Source: Micropterix aruncella
Taxonomy: Eukaryota > Arthropoda > Insecta > Lepidoptera > Micropterigidae
NCBI GenBank assembly: GCA_944548615.1
Contig: OX155973.1
Coordinates: 3,490,215 to 3,554,214 of the forward strand
Reading direction: 5' to 3'
DNA length: 64,000 bases
Of this stretch, positions 42,975-54,655 are shown piece by piece (the stretch's first letter is position 1; every line of letters begins with the position of its first letter). The translations under genes and the position numbers were made by a program. The notes below the pieces were generated by a model. The model saw nothing but the letters and a program-made list of their open reading frames with translations. It searched no databases and had not been told where the DNA came from.

Positions 42975-44852
42975 TATCAAATAGGAATCTGACCGTCTAT
43001 CAAGGCGACACCTCCATCACGGGAATCCCTGCTAAGGGCTGTCCACAGGGTGGAGTCATCTCCCCCCTCTTGTGGAGCATCGTTGTAGACGAACTCCTAA
43101 TAGATCTACAAAACCTAGGCCTCTCTGTCTACGGCTACGCTGATGACGTGGCCATAGTAGTCAGAGGAAACTTCCTATCAATACTTAAGGAGCTCATGGA
43201 CAAAGCACTTAAGACCACCCAAGACTGGTGCCAGGCCAGAGGTCTATCCGCTAATCCAAGCAAGACTAAGGCCATGATTTTCACCAGAAAATACAAACCC
43301 GAACCCGTTGAGTGTCTCAAGCTCTGGGATAAGGAGATAGAATACGCTACAGTAGTTAAATACCTTGGAGTCTATCTAGACCCAAAGCTCAATTGGAAGC
43401 ACCACCTCGAGCGCAAGAGAACAACCTTCTATGCCTCGTTGTGGACGTGCAAAAGAGTCATGGGAAAAACCTGGGGGTTCAAACCCAGGGTCGCCTTATG
43501 GCTCTACAGGGCAGTACTGCTGCCTAGACTAACCTATGCAGCAATAGTCTGGTGGTCCAGGGTGAAAAAGCTTGAGACAGTAAAAATGCTTAAAAGCCTT
43601 CAAGGTAACTACCTGAGGGCTGCAACTGGCGTCATGAAGACCACCCCAACAGCGGGATTAGAGGTGGCACTCTGCTGCCCGCCTCTGGACAAGCTCATCA
43701 TCCACTCCGCCAGACTTACAGCATACAGACTGAAGTGTTTGGGCGAGTGGAAGCGTGGAGGGCACAATCATCCTGAGCTAAACCTCCTCCACAAAAGCCC
43801 ATTCACTCTGACCCAGGATCGACTACGGAAAAAAAATTCGGTAGAGAAATCCTATAAAATCCTAATCCCCACCAGGGAAGAATGGAAAAATCCGCAGTGG
43901 CTTCAAAGCCACAACGCAGACGCCTGGTTCACCGACGGCTCAGGAACAAATGGACGTTTTGGGGCAGGCGTGTACGGACCCAAAACCAACCACAGAATCA
44001 GCATCCCCCTTGGACAATACGCTACGGTTTTCCAAGCCGAGGTACTTGCCATATTGGAATGCATAAAACTACAAAGTCGACTTGAGGTAAAAAACAGACA
44101 AATCCTCATCTGCTCTGACAGCAGAGCAGCACTGGACGCTCTGGCTAAAGCCACCACAGAATCTTCTGTGGTCTGGGACTGCATGCAGGAGCTCAACAAA
44201 TTGGGAAAATCCAACAAAATCACCCTAATATGGATACCGGGTCACCAAGGCATACCCGGAAACGAAGAGGCCGATAGACTGGCAAAACTGGGCACACTGG
44301 ATTGCCCAGTGGAGCCAGCTGTAGGGGTCCCCTTCGCTACAGGTAAGAAAATCATCAGGGACTGCTTGGAGCAGGAACATCGGGCTTCCTGGAAACAGAG
44401 TCAGGGATGTCGCCAGGCAAAAGCCATGATGGAGCAACCACTACAGAAGAAAACCAAGGCCCTACTTGACATGAGCAAGAAGAACCTTAGAACCACTATC
44501 GGTCTCCTCACCGGACACACGACCCTTAGAGCTCATCTATTCAACCTTGGCTTGACTGAGAGCAAGGATTGCCGAATATGTGGCGAGGAACCTGAAGACA
44601 GCATACACATTGTTGGCCGCTGTCCAGGGCTCGCCGCCAAAAGACACAGTTTACTGGGACGAGCCTTTCTCGAACCCAGCGATCTGCCCAACTTGAAGGT
44701 CAGTGACCTACTTAGTCTGGTAAGAAGTACCGGGCTACTAGCTGACAATTGACCTAACCACACAGTGGGTAGTTACAAAAGACCTTACAGATCTAGGTGA
44801 CATCAAGGGCTGGAAACAAGCCCCCCACTCCATCTACTACTACTACTACTAC
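42975..44852 (+). mobile_element. RNase H-bearing LINE (I/LOA group), 5'-truncated young copy
   Basis: TTCTGTAACGGC lies at 42963-42974 and 44853-44864, an exact 12-bp target duplication. The element ends in a CTA-repeat tail (about 44832-44852). The coding part is open from the first base to TGA at 44750. It is one of the best-preserved elements in the window. Confidence 0.88.
42981..44752 (+). CDS. RT (partial) plus RNase H of an I/LOA-type LINE
   Basis: The frame enters within the RT (GIPAKGCPQGGVISPLLW near 43013-43073). Counting from the W of SPLLW at 43070, taken as residue 1: GYADDVAI with YADD at 23-26; post-RT GVYLDPKLNWKHHL (100-113); RNase H from about 284 with all four acidic residues (D289 in FTDGS, E324 in QAEV, D350 in CSDSR, D402 in EADRLA) plus GHQG with H392; and a zinc-binding tail CRICGEEPEDSIHIVGRC (C501, C504, H513, C518). 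The RNase H would remove template RNA. Endonuclease, ORF1 and the first RT blocks are missing through truncation, so this copy cannot move alone. GC-richer codon use than the surroundings fits a recent arrival. Confidence 0.88.
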
Positions 44853-44905
44853 TTCTGTAACGGCAGTCGTGTTTTTTATTCTTTTCAATATATTTACTAG
44901 TTAAA

Positions 44906-46259
44906 ATAAAATGACCGTTTTAGAGTTTGTATCACCGAACAAACAATTAAATATTGAACCTAATTCGTTCATAAACGTTGGCGACTCCTCACAACTCGTA
45001 GATCAATTATTTTAATAACGCCAACGTACTAAAGATTAGTTAGTCGCGTTATCGCCCGTTGCTGTGTTTGCGTCCGGTATCTTGTTTTTGAAATATGTTC
45101 CTCTTATGAGTCTGAATGCGAAATATCTATTTTTAATACAGGTTTTATGGTTTGTGTGCTGGTTGATCGGGGAGATAAAATATCGGAAGCCTGCAGCGCT
45201 GCAGATGACGATGAAAACTAGGAAAATGGTTGATGGTTTTCCTTATATTTTTATTTTATTTTTTATATTTTTCAAACAAGCCAGTTGGTAGGAATCCCTA
45301 CTCTTGGTATAGTCAAATTGAATTATGTAGTATTATACCATATGTGGTATTGTTTATTTTTAAAATATCGACTATTTTTTAAAATTGTAAAACAATTACT
45401 ATTTAAATTTATAATAAAGATTTAAAATCTTTAAAAATAATTGGAGCTGCTGAAATACTGCAGATAATCAATGATTTGATTTATTAAAGTTAATAGTCAA
45501 AATTAGAAATAAATAAAATTGTGAGAGTAGATTGTAATATAAATAATTGGAAGATTATGAAATGAGAATGAGAATACTCTCAAAAAAGAGGAATACATTG
45601 GCCCGTGTTCCGTTTCTTGCAAGCTTAAACTAAGCTGGTGCTAAAAATTAGGAACTTAAGCACCTTCGTTATTTTGCTGGTATTCTGTTTCATCAAAATC
45701 AAGAACCGGTATTAAATCTTAAAATTTTCCGTTTTGTCTATGGCCGTTCCAAAGCGGGGCCTTAATTTTGACAGCTCGGTTACTCGCTCGCCCCCCGCCG
45801 TCGTCTCGTCGGCGCAAGATGATTGTCGCCCGTTTTGTTTGTTTAAAAATATACAATATACAAGGGCAAAAAATATACAAAGCTGTTTAAAGTAATCTAC
45901 AACAAATATTGACACAAGATTTTCAGGGCAAAATATATAATTTAATTAACGATTACTTACGACAATCGGCGCTCATTTTCCATTATTCGAATTAGAAGCC
46001 AATGCTGAGCAAACATTTTTGAAATTGCGACAAATAAATCTTCGAAATCACGAGAGAAACAAGAGCTACACGGCGACTGCTCGAGGCAGACTGCTCGAGT
46101 TATACCGTTCTAGGTTAAGACCCCGATAAGCCCATCCGCCATGACACTTGTAGAAACGGGATACCAAAAAGGGTCTCGACGGTGCTTAATGTCAATTTAC
46201 GCGTTTGATGAGCTCTACATAAGCACTCTCCATTTAGGACCTATGAAAGGGAATACCAA
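44906..46259. other. Unassigned sequence
   Basis: A perfect palindrome CTGCAGCGCTGCAG at about 45189, and a GC-richer patch near 45750-45850. Open frames up to 75 codons show no domain. Confidence 0.35.
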
Positions 46260-46500
46260 AACGTCAGTTAAAAATTAAGCGTCGTTTTAGCGTGTTATTA
46301 AACCCCAATTTAGGCACCTGCGCGAAACGGAATACGCGAATTGGGTTCTTAATAAGCATATCCCGGACCTCTCTCTTAAATTGAACGTATCCAAGACTCC
46401 TGACGCACAATGGAATCTTGTTATAAAAGGTATTGGACTGATGCAGGAAACTATTTCTAACCTTATTTAGACGCACTTTGTAAGGACGCAAGTCCTGTTT
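46260..46500 (-). pseudogene. LINE RT C-terminal fragment
   Basis: The minus-strand frame of 75 codons reads KVRLNKVRNSFLHQSNTFYN, KIPLCVRSLG and FKREVRDMLI: the R-N-x-x-RNSF, fYN-x-iP, FK-x-x-v tail of Jockey/Kiri-like LINEs. Nothing upstream is kept. Confidence 0.6.
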
Positions 46501-46549
46501 CGCGAGCTATGCTAATGCACATCCGAATTTGTTAGTGGTGTAAATTAAC

Positions 46550-47115
46550 ATACACATACACGCATACCCCGAATACGACTGGCAAAAGTACAGAAAAGCT
46601 ACTTGTACCTTAGCATTAAACTCTATGATCTACTCCCTACAAAATTTAAACAGCTGGAGGACATAAAATAAAAAAAAAACATCAAGGAGATGCTGATAGG
46701 CATCCCCTTTCTATAATCTGGCCGAATTTGAGGGCCATGATTTTTCAAATATTGTGCCCATTTAAATTACTTAAAAAGTTGAGCCTTATTGTCTGATTAT
46801 TTTATATGGTCTTATATCTGTACTTTTAGTTTAAAATGCACAACGTAGATTTAATTTGATTATTTAACATTTTACTGAGAATTTGAATATTACGATGAAT
46901 AATTTTACTACGTATCTTTTCGAATTACTAACTACTTTAAATATTAGGCTTCTATTTTGATTATTTATAGTTTGACAATCTAGTAGTTAATTCTTGACTA
47001 CCTATGTATATTCAGTAAAGAGTAGTAACGAAACTTACTACCTAACCCAATTATTTTGACACGTCCAAGAGCGGTCTTTAGCCGTCAATTGGACACGACG
47101 AAAATGTAAATGTGA
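46550..47115 (+). mobile_element. LINE family J, 3' end (copy 2)
   Basis: The coding tail (to about 46764, GHDFSNIVPI block) and 3' UTR correspond to 33805-33143 reversed. It ends TTTGACACGTCCAAGAGCGG, TCAATTGGACACGACGAAAA and a degenerate AATGT tail. Confidence 0.8.
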
Positions 47116-47124
47116 AAAAAATGT

Positions 47125-47330
47125 AAAATGTAAATTTATCGTGTTTAGTGTCAAATGAATAGTCTGAGTGAGTATATTCTAGAAATATACATGTATCTAT
47201 ATGGATAAATACCTAAACCACTAATATTTTATAAAAAACCCGTATTAAAAATAATTATAATACTATATTTTTGTAGCGGCAGTCGTGTTTTCATTATTTT
47301 TAATTTATTTAATTTTGTCGTTTTGGATAT
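47125..47330 (+). repeat. Repeat Y, 3' portion
   Basis: Shares ATCGTGTTTAGTGTCAAATG, AGAAATATACATGTATCTAT and GCGGCAGTCGTGTTTTC with other Y copies. It directly follows the J tail. Confidence 0.7.
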
Positions 47331-48229
47331 AGATCAATCAGCCCTCGTACTTATGTGTAGGAGAGTGTGGGGAGGCCTGATCTGCGCAATCTGGAAGGAA
47401 TGCTGTGTGGAATGTGCGCCCGCGCAACAGCCATTATTTCGTCTCAGTTTCCCTCGCCTTTATTACTTTTATATTATTCATAGTACCAGTTTTGCCGCGT
47501 TTTACGGGGGCATCGATATTTGCGGCATCTAGATTTGTAGCATCTAATTCAAGGTGGGTTTTTTACCATTCATTTGATTTATCGGATACACGTTTTAGAA
47601 TTTGATACATTTGGCCGTGCCAAATTTCTTTGACGTTTTATTTGACAATTTGAATGTTAAATAAAAGTTTGACAAGCGAAAGCCTTGAATGTTAAATAAA
47701 AGTTTGACTGTCCTACCAGCGTTTGAGCGCGCTGCGCCATCTATCGGTAGGTAAAACAGCACTAATAAACAATATCAGCGATATTTTACTTACCGCTAAA
47801 TAGCGCATCGTGCTCAGCGCTTTTATACTATTTTTCAATAAAAAAACAATAGTCTACAATCTTGTAAGAATATTATCCCCACTAACCGACTGACTGCATG
47901 GCTTGTTCATTGTCTTTCATAATTAAAATAAAAAAAATCGAATCTACCGCACTTTCCCATACGGAAACGCCGATGCGTGGTGCAACTCTGGTCGAAACAA
48001 TCGAAGTGCGCAAAGGCGATTTTTGCCTGGCCCAGATAGCGCTTACGCCGAACAGCGGTCGTACGCAATTGGCGAAAGCATTCGGGCAAAAATCGCCTCT
48101 AGGAACGTTGAAATTAGACACACCATTGTTTCGAATTTTCAATCGGGTTTTTGCGAATAGCTTGCCACACCGCGTCTAGGAATTGATATTAGTAAGAGCA
48201 TTGATTTTATTAAAATCAATGGTAAGAGT
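47331..48229. other. Unassigned sequence with an inverted repeat
   Basis: AGGCGATTTTTGCC at 48014-48027 and its exact reverse complement at 48085-48098 could form a stem with a 57-base loop. GAATGTTAAATAAAAGTTTGAC is doubled at 47653 and 47690. Both strands show frames of 60-93 codons over the hairpin, none with a domain. Confidence 0.45.
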
Positions 48230-48483
48230 CTATTTGAGCTGCAGACAATTGTTTTAATTTATGTTAGACGGAGCTTACTGCGTCTCGACGTAACAGTAGA
48301 AGACTAAGTAAACATCTATTTGAACTGCTTACAATTTTTATGATTTATAGTAGACGGAGCTTACCGCTTCCTGACGTACCAATAAAAGACTAAGTATGAC
48401 TCCATTTGAGCTGCATACAATTTTTATAATTTATAATAGACGGAACTTACCGCGTTCCGACGTAACAATAAATGATTAAGTAA
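48230..48483. repeat. Three-unit tandem repeat, about 86-bp period
   Basis: Each unit has CTATTTGAGCTGC, ACAATTTTTATAATTTAT, TAGACGGAGCTTACCGC and CCGACGTAACAATAAA-type blocks, starting near 48230, 48316 and 48402. Confidence 0.85.
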
Positions 48484-48720
48484 GTAAGGAACGGCAAAAG
48501 GGCGGTATCACATATGTTTGATTATGATCTGCGGTTAAAACTATTAGGTAATATAAATACAATTTAATTTGTTTTTTTTTCTGACACAACCGTGGCATCC
48601 AATAAGACTCAGGAAGTGAGCTCGCCTTATCACAGGAGTGCCTAGCAAGGCGGGCTCGGTTTCACTTTACTTGGCACATTAGGAATACAAACTTTAACTT
48701 ATAATTTATGCATGATTTGG

Positions 48721-48845
48721 CCTGGGCACAGACCTAAATTAGAAGCATATATGACTATGCCTAAATTTAGAAGCGTATGCCTAAATTTTATTAGAATCGC
48801 ATAATTTAAATTAGAAGCGTATGCCTAAATTTAGAAGCATATAGC
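48721..48845. repeat. CCTAAATTTAGAAGCGTATG short tandem repeat
   Basis: About five irregular copies of TATGCCTAAATTTAGAAGCG. Confidence 0.85.
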
Positions 48846-49515
48846 GGTATTTTCTGGGTTGTACATTATATTTCTTTTGTGCTATTCCTATCCTAACCTG
48901 TATTCGTTTCCGTACCGAGACATTTTCCTTATTTTTTTTTATTTTTTTTATTTTTATTTTAAACCAGTTGATAGGAGTTCCTACACTTGGTTATGTCAAA
49001 AGTAATAAAAATAACAAGTATAATATAAATACCTATTAAGGTATCAGATATGAACGTCGGTATTGCAAGGTATGAACGTTGAACATCCAAGCGCAGATTT
49101 TCTAGGTTATATATGTAGAGGAAACAACATTTTCCAATATTTTCAATCAAAATTCTTAAGTAATTTCGTAAAATTTTCTATCTAATTTTCTATATAATCC
49201 TAAGTACTAAATAATCAAACAAATATTGGATAATTTCACAAATTATCATACGGGAAGATGTTTTAAAGAAAAAACACAAATACAAAGAAATCAGTAATAA
49301 TAATTATAGTCAATAAATAGTTAGAAGACGATAAAATAATAGAAATAGTCAATAATAGAAAGAATAAGGAATAATAATAGTCAAGTAGGTCAATAGAGTC
49401 AATTGATCGTGTTTTTTAAAACATTTTGCTTATTAACGAAAAACACTGTTCTGTAGCTTTTGAATGTTTTTGGTGATTTGCGATAGTGTTTCAAAATCAG
49501 CGAAATGAGCTTTTT
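48846..49515. other. Unassigned AT-rich sequence
   Basis: Repeated AATAATAGTCAATA-like words at 49300-49400; nothing else is supported. Confidence 0.4.
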
Positions 49516-49519
49516 TAAA

Positions 49520-50230
49520 TGATCTACTTGACTACAACCTCACCAATAGGGCCCTGTACGCTTTGGTTTCTAATGGTTCCGCGCAGCTTGGGTGGTGATG
49601 GCCTTCTGTGTGGTACCTTGGTCGGCCCAACTCACGGGTTAACTCCCATCCGGCAGCCTCCAGGAAGAGGGACAACATGTCAGGGCCGCTGTGAACTTTG
49701 GCTGCGGCTGCAACTCGCAGTCGGAGGCAGTTGGGATCAGAATTGCGGATTTCTGCTCCCAACAGCACCGGAGTATCCGCACTTATCCAACCGCAATTCA
49801 GGACAACATCTCCAGGTCAACGTCAACATTATGTTGTCCTGGCATCACCTATCCTTAGAAACGATCCAATGGCCACTCGATCCCAAGTGACTTTGCCGGG
49901 CAAAGAGCGCCACGAATCCGAAATAAATTATATATGAATTACCGCTATCGTCAAATAGAGGCCGCAAAAGCGACCTCGAATCCGTGACCAGGCTGGAGGA
50001 TGGAGAATTCCGTCCAAATCTGGTAGCAATGGTGTGAGTCCGGCCCACTGGATTCTCTTTCTAGTGCCTCGCGATAAGACGTTGATCTTTTGCGGGCTTG
50101 TTGGTGGTTAGTCTATGGACTTGGTCCCTAAGATCCGAACTCTGCGTTCTCTCCATGAGAGAAAGAATGATCTGGTATCGTTATAACTTCCTGGAATGGA
50201 GGGTTCGCCTGTAGTAGTTGACAACTCTGA
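49520..50230 (+). mobile_element. Repeat X, diverged full-length copy
   Basis: The left half has GTCGGCCCAACTCACGGGTT and CATCCGGCAGCCTCCAGG. The right end has CTGGAATGGAGGGTTCGCCT followed by GTAGTAGTTGACAAC. It is the most diverged X copy: the terminal hairpin is mutated. No target repeats were found. Confidence 0.7.
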
Positions 50231-51376
50231 AGTGAGGCATTGATCAATCTAATACCCTATATAATGGTTTTACGATGGCGCGGTTTTAATAACTGTTCTT
50301 TGTTAAACCCTGAATCGAAGTCTGGAATAGTATTGGACCACATACCTCTACTGCTTTTAAACCATTTAGAAGTATCTGCGGCTAGTTTGGGGATTTGTTT
50401 CTATTTTTAGGGTCAGTTTAGCAAAATGAAGACATTTTTGTATAGGAATGGAGAAATATCTTCTACCTTTAATATGGAATCACTAACTAGCACAGCAGCT
50501 TTGCAGCTTTTGAATGATTTTGGTAAGAAATTCGCCCTTTTACACGACTGCCTGACAAACAGGGAGTGAAATGTGTTCAGGGTTCATATATGTATGTTTT
50601 CCGTTTCTTTATTCCACCGTAACTTCTAAACGCTTGAGCCGATTTATATGTGTGTATTATTGTTAGAATCGTCATGTCATCCCGAGTGTGATAGGATACA
50701 TTACTGTCCATATATCAAGTAAGTAGTTGTCTAAATGTCCAAATATCCTAATACATATCGTATTTATTGTCAAATGAGAAATCTGATTGAGTACATTCTG
50801 GAAATATACATGTACGAGTATATGGAAAATACATAAACCACAAATGTTTCATAAAAAACCGTAATAAAAATAATTATTACAAGTAAAGTACTACAAATGA
50901 TTCCAGAAGCTAACGGAAAATCGGGTACCTCAATGAAATACATATTTTTAAATAGCTTAGACCTTCAGGATAATGGTTGATTATGGGCAAAAATCGCTCA
51001 ATACATGGAAAGGGGGTCAAATCGCTAAATACATGGGAAGGGCGTCAAATCGCTCTCACCAATTTTGTTTACACTGATAAACACTAAATTACATCAAGCG
51101 ACCAGAAATGGTACTAATGTAAAAAGATAGTTCGAAAGAGTACATACAAATGAGTATAGAGGGCGTTAAATTTTATATAATTATTTGAGGTTTCAATCAA
51201 ATGTCATTAAGATAATGAAAGATGCATTGCATCAATGTATCAAATATAAAGAAGATATTTAATAAAATCAGTCTTATTTTGTTGTTATGTTCAATGCTTT
51301 ACTCGTCCTCTCTACCTTGTTATAAATACAGTATTTCACTTTCTGTAACGGCAGTCGTGTGTTTCATTCTTTTTAA

Positions 51377-52575
51377 CCACTTACCGCATACAAAGCCATT
51401 TGTGGCTTCTAAAGTTTTTAATTTTTTTTCAGTTTTAATTAATCTTTAAATTATAGTAAAATAAATTGTATCATAAGAACTGTTTCTTGATAAAACGAAA
51501 CATATTTTTTTTGTCTGTGGTAAGTCATATGGGTCAAAACTATTTGAGGTTATTTTGTAACGTGGCCGGCGAGTGAAGTGCAACAAGATAGTGAAACTTT
51601 TATCAGTGAAAAAGAATAGTAATAAAGTGACCGAGATCTTCAATAAAAATGTTATTTACTCTTAGAACCATCAACTACGATAACAGTAAGCTGTTTTTGT
51701 ATTTAGTTTTAGTTTTGTTTGATTTTTGAACTGTTTTTTGCAAACTCCAAATATGGCTTGGTATGCGTTGCCGTCAAAATACTGTCCGTCAAATATGGCT
51801 TCCTATACACTCAAGCTTCTGTGTTATGCTTTTCAGAAATGGATCCTGGACGCTTTTATGGTTCTTTGAAGCGTGTAAATCCTATACTAGGTGATGGTTT
51901 TTTGAGTGAAAATGAGCTTGCTTCCGACTCTGATCTGGAATACAAACCTTCCTCTTCCCGTTCACATAAAAAGAAGAATGTTATAGTACCCGAGTCTGAC
52001 TCCGATAGATCCCACCTTTACAATACTTGCAGGCTGCAAAAAACGAACGGTATAAAAGTTTAAAAAAGACCCGATTGTGTGAAAAAACGAAAAACTGGAG
52101 CCTATGTCAAAGAAAACTTGAAATTCACGGGCAACACAGATTTGCCGGAGGAATAAAACAGTTGGAATCACCAGCCGATTGTTTCAAATTTTGCTTCACA
52201 AATGATATAATTGATTCCATAGTAAAGCGCAGTCAAATCTAAAATCTGTCCAAGATAACATCAACAAACCTGCAGGTATCGCATCAACAAACCGCATGTG
52301 AAAAATGCGAGGTCTTTCTATGCTATAATGACAAACGGAACTGTTTCAAAAATTACCACAAAATGTAACCGCCATGCATACAAAGCCAGAAATGGCCTTA
52401 CTTGATTTTCACTAGAATGCATACGAAGCCAGATGTGGCTCTTTCATGTAATTTCATAAATAATAACTGTATTTTTTTTCTTTTGTTTAAATTATGTTTA
52501 ATAAAGATAAATAAACACGTTTTTACCAAAAAAACATTTTTTATTACCCTCCTTCATAATTCATGCATTAAGGGG
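51377..52575 (+). mobile_element. Non-autonomous piggyBac-like element
   Basis: TTAA at 51373-51376 and 52576-52579. The left end reads CCACTTACCGCATACAAAGC; the right end in reverse complement reads CCCCTTAATGCATGAATTAT, an imperfect inverted repeat. The element is 1199 bp and carries the two ends of a transposase gene with the catalytic centre deleted. The host site without the element is seen in the Y copy at 61146-61170, where TTCTTTTTAATATATTTAC is continuous. TTAA targeting is the hallmark of piggyBac transposons. Confidence 0.88.
51839..52370 (+). pseudogene. piggyBac transposase remnant, catalytic core deleted
   Basis: The ATG at 51839 opens MDPGRFYGSLKRVNPILGDG, then an acidic/serine-rich N-terminus (ELASDSDLEYKPSSS, VPESDSD). 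After a frameshift near 52030-52060, FTGNTDLPEEIKQLESPADC and FKFCFTNDIIDSIVKRSQ correspond to the start of the DDE_Tnp_1_7 domain. The reading then jumps, with a stop at about 52240, to ACEKCEVFLCYNDKRNCF and NYHKM, the C-terminal cysteine-rich zinc-binding end. The several hundred residues with the catalytic aspartates are absent. This copy can move only if another element supplies the enzyme. Confidence 0.82.
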
Positions 52576-52654
52576 TTAATATATTTACTTGTTAAAAGCT
52601 TTATATTACCTTGCATTAAATTTGTAAACCATTTTTCAACCACTTGCTGGAATT

Positions 52655-52880
52655 CGATTGAGTGACAATGCAATATTATGGTACCATCAAGCTGATTTGA
52701 TCATTAAGCATGGATGTAGGGACTGGAACTCCCTGATGGCAAATGGTAGGACAGTCGAATATGGGCTAGTATGTTTTGTTATCATGAGTAATTTCCATTA
52801 CACATAATGACGAGGGTCTGAAGATAGAGCCGGAAGATTGCCACTGGAACTCCCTAATGGAAACTGCTAAGATATTCTAG
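52655..52880 (+). repeat. Element T-like fragment (copy 3)
   Basis: GACGAGGGTCTGAAGATAGA, GCCGGAAGATTGCCACTGGA and ACTCCCTGATGGCAAATGG correspond to the modules of element T at 10.6 and 15.3 kb. No terminal repeats are found. Confidence 0.55.
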
Positions 52881-52899
52881 TATAAGAATTGCAACCAGT

Positions 52900-53680
52900 A
52901 AAAGATTTTTTCTTTTGCAAAAGATAGCACTGCGCAGCATGTATCAGGTAACGACTAGGACCTCATGCAAAGAATATTTCAGCAAGGCAAAGGTAATGAC
53001 TATGTATTCGGCGTTCATATACCAGTGTTTAATGTATGCTAGACAGCACCTAGCAGAAACACCAATTAATGCAGACATTCACTAGCATCATACCCGCGGT
53101 AGCTCCTTTTTACGCATTTCCCGAATACGACTGGCAAAAGTACAGAAAAGCTACTTGTACCTTAGCATTAAATTCTATAATCTACTCCCTACAAAATTTA
53201 AACAGCTGGAGGATATAAAATTTTAAAAAAACATCAAGGCGATGCTGATAGGCCACCTTTTCTATAATCTGGCCGAATTTGAGGGCCATGATTTTTCAAA
53301 TATTGTGCCCATTTAAATTACTTAAAAAAGTAGAGCCTTACTGTCTGATTATTTTATATGGTCTTATATCTGTACTTTTAGTTTAAAATGCATAACGTAC
53401 TTAGATTTAATTTGATTATTTAACATTTTACTGACAATTTGAATATTACGATGAATAATTTTACTACGTATCTTTTCGAATTACTAACTACTTCAAATAT
53501 TAGGCTTCTATTTTGATTATTTATTTTTATAGTTTGACAATCTAGTACTTAATTCTTGACTACCTATGTATGTTCAGTAAAGAGTAGTAAAATACTTACT
53601 ACCTAACCCAATTATTTTGACACGTTCAAGAGCGGTCTTTAGCCGTCAATTGGACACGACGAAAATGTAATGTAATGTAA
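52900..53680 (+). mobile_element. LINE family J, C-terminus and 3' UTR (copy 3)
   Basis: Coding tail in shifted frames (52905-53325), 3' UTR, and the tail GAAAATGTAATGTAATGTAA at 53661-53680. It is inserted between two related T-like fragments. Confidence 0.8.
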
Positions 53681-53890
53681 TATGGGCTCGATTATTTTGT
53701 TGTCTTGAGTACTTTCCATTCAATTTATTTAATTTTGTTATGATTGTGGTTTTTAATTTTATTTTGCAATTATTCAATGCCGCACAACCTGCCTTTTATA
53801 GGTACAATATTTTACACATGATGACGAGGGTCTGAATATGGACCCGGCAGATCGCCACTGGAACTCCCCGGTAGAAAGTAAAGCTAGTTT
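53681..53890 (+). repeat. Element T-like fragment (copy 4)
   Basis: TATGGGCTCGATTATTTTGT resembles 52753, and GATGACGAGGGTCTGAATAT with GATCGCCACTGGAACTCC resembles 52808-52850. Confidence 0.5.
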
Positions 53891-54065
53891 TTACTAATCC
53901 GTTTTTACTTTAATTTATAAATGATCAAATCGACTACAGCCTCACTAATAGGGTTCCGTTTGTACGGTTTGGTAAGGAACCTTAAAAATTGACGAGTGTA
54001 AAGTGTTGTATTATATTTGATTACGATCAGTTATAGCAGCTGTGTTTTGAATGGCTATAGCGATG

Positions 54066-54235
54066 CCGCCGCGTCGGCCGGGTGAAGGTTGAATATAAAA
54101 TATTTTAGTTCTGATGTATTGTTGCACAATCTTGCGCCTTTATTGTCGATTGGATAGTACTTTATCTATGCAATGTAGGTGGAAAACTGACGTAGCTTCG
54201 TACAGAGCGTTGTTCGTGCCGTTAATAATATCAAT
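54066..54235 (+). repeat. Left direct repeat flanking the protease relic
   Basis: Matches 56746-56915: GCCGCCGCGTCGGCCGGGTG, AAGGTTGAATATAAAATATT, CGCCTTTATTGTCGATTGGA, ATGCAATGTAGGTGGA and GTTGTTCGTGCCG. Identity is roughly 90% by eye. Confidence 0.85.
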
Positions 54236-54655
54236 ATATACAGGGTGTCCCGTAAGTCATGATCCAACCGAAACGGGGCTATAGGAGGAGTGATTTGCTA
54301 TTGAAATAACTATATGTGTTGTTATCCGATGTTTAGCGGTTTAAAAGTTATCGCACTTTTAACACTTTTTTTTTAAATATCGATGCCATTTTGAACAAAA
54401 TACATCATAAAAAAATCTACATACTAGTTACAGCTCTTTTCTTGTTTGTTTACTCCTTATTACAAAACACGTTTTAGTAAAATATTATTATTTGTTGGAT
54501 TATTGAAAAATTCGAAATTTAAATTCTAAGTGTCAACATATTTTAAATTTTTCTCACCTCTAAATAATAATTAAATAATAAATTTATAAGAATATAGTGA
54601 ATTCTAAAGTCTGGATTCACTCGCGGTTAACACGGGACGCGTCCCGAAGGATCTT

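Larger units (their letters stand above)
42676..44905 (+). repeat. Repeat Y copy, split by an RNase H-type LINE
   Basis: The left part (42676-42974) and the right part (44853-44905) join as ...CACTTTCTGTAACGGC + AGTCGTGTTTTTTATTC, matching intact ends at 61124-61175. It contains GATTAAGTACATTCCAGAAA and ATAAATACATAAACCACA, phrases kept in all Y copies. Non-coding. Confidence 0.8.
50541..52620 (+). repeat. Repeat Y copy with two insertions
   Basis: Y parts at 50541-50890 (ACACGACTGCCTGACAAACA start), 51335-51376 and 52576-52620. Between the first two lies about 440 bp of unassigned sequence containing a doubled AAATCGCTMAATACATGG block (50992-51050). Between the last two lies a piggyBac derivative. 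Confidence 0.75.

Noticed and set aside
47882..48179. Two overlapping 86-93 codon frames
   Set aside because: Both read through an inverted repeat, so each mirrors the other; no domain is visible.
54240..54260. CAGGGTGTCCCGTAAGTC as a transposon terminal repeat
   Set aside because: The phrase resembles ends of some insect DNA transposons, but no inverted partner was found within several kb.
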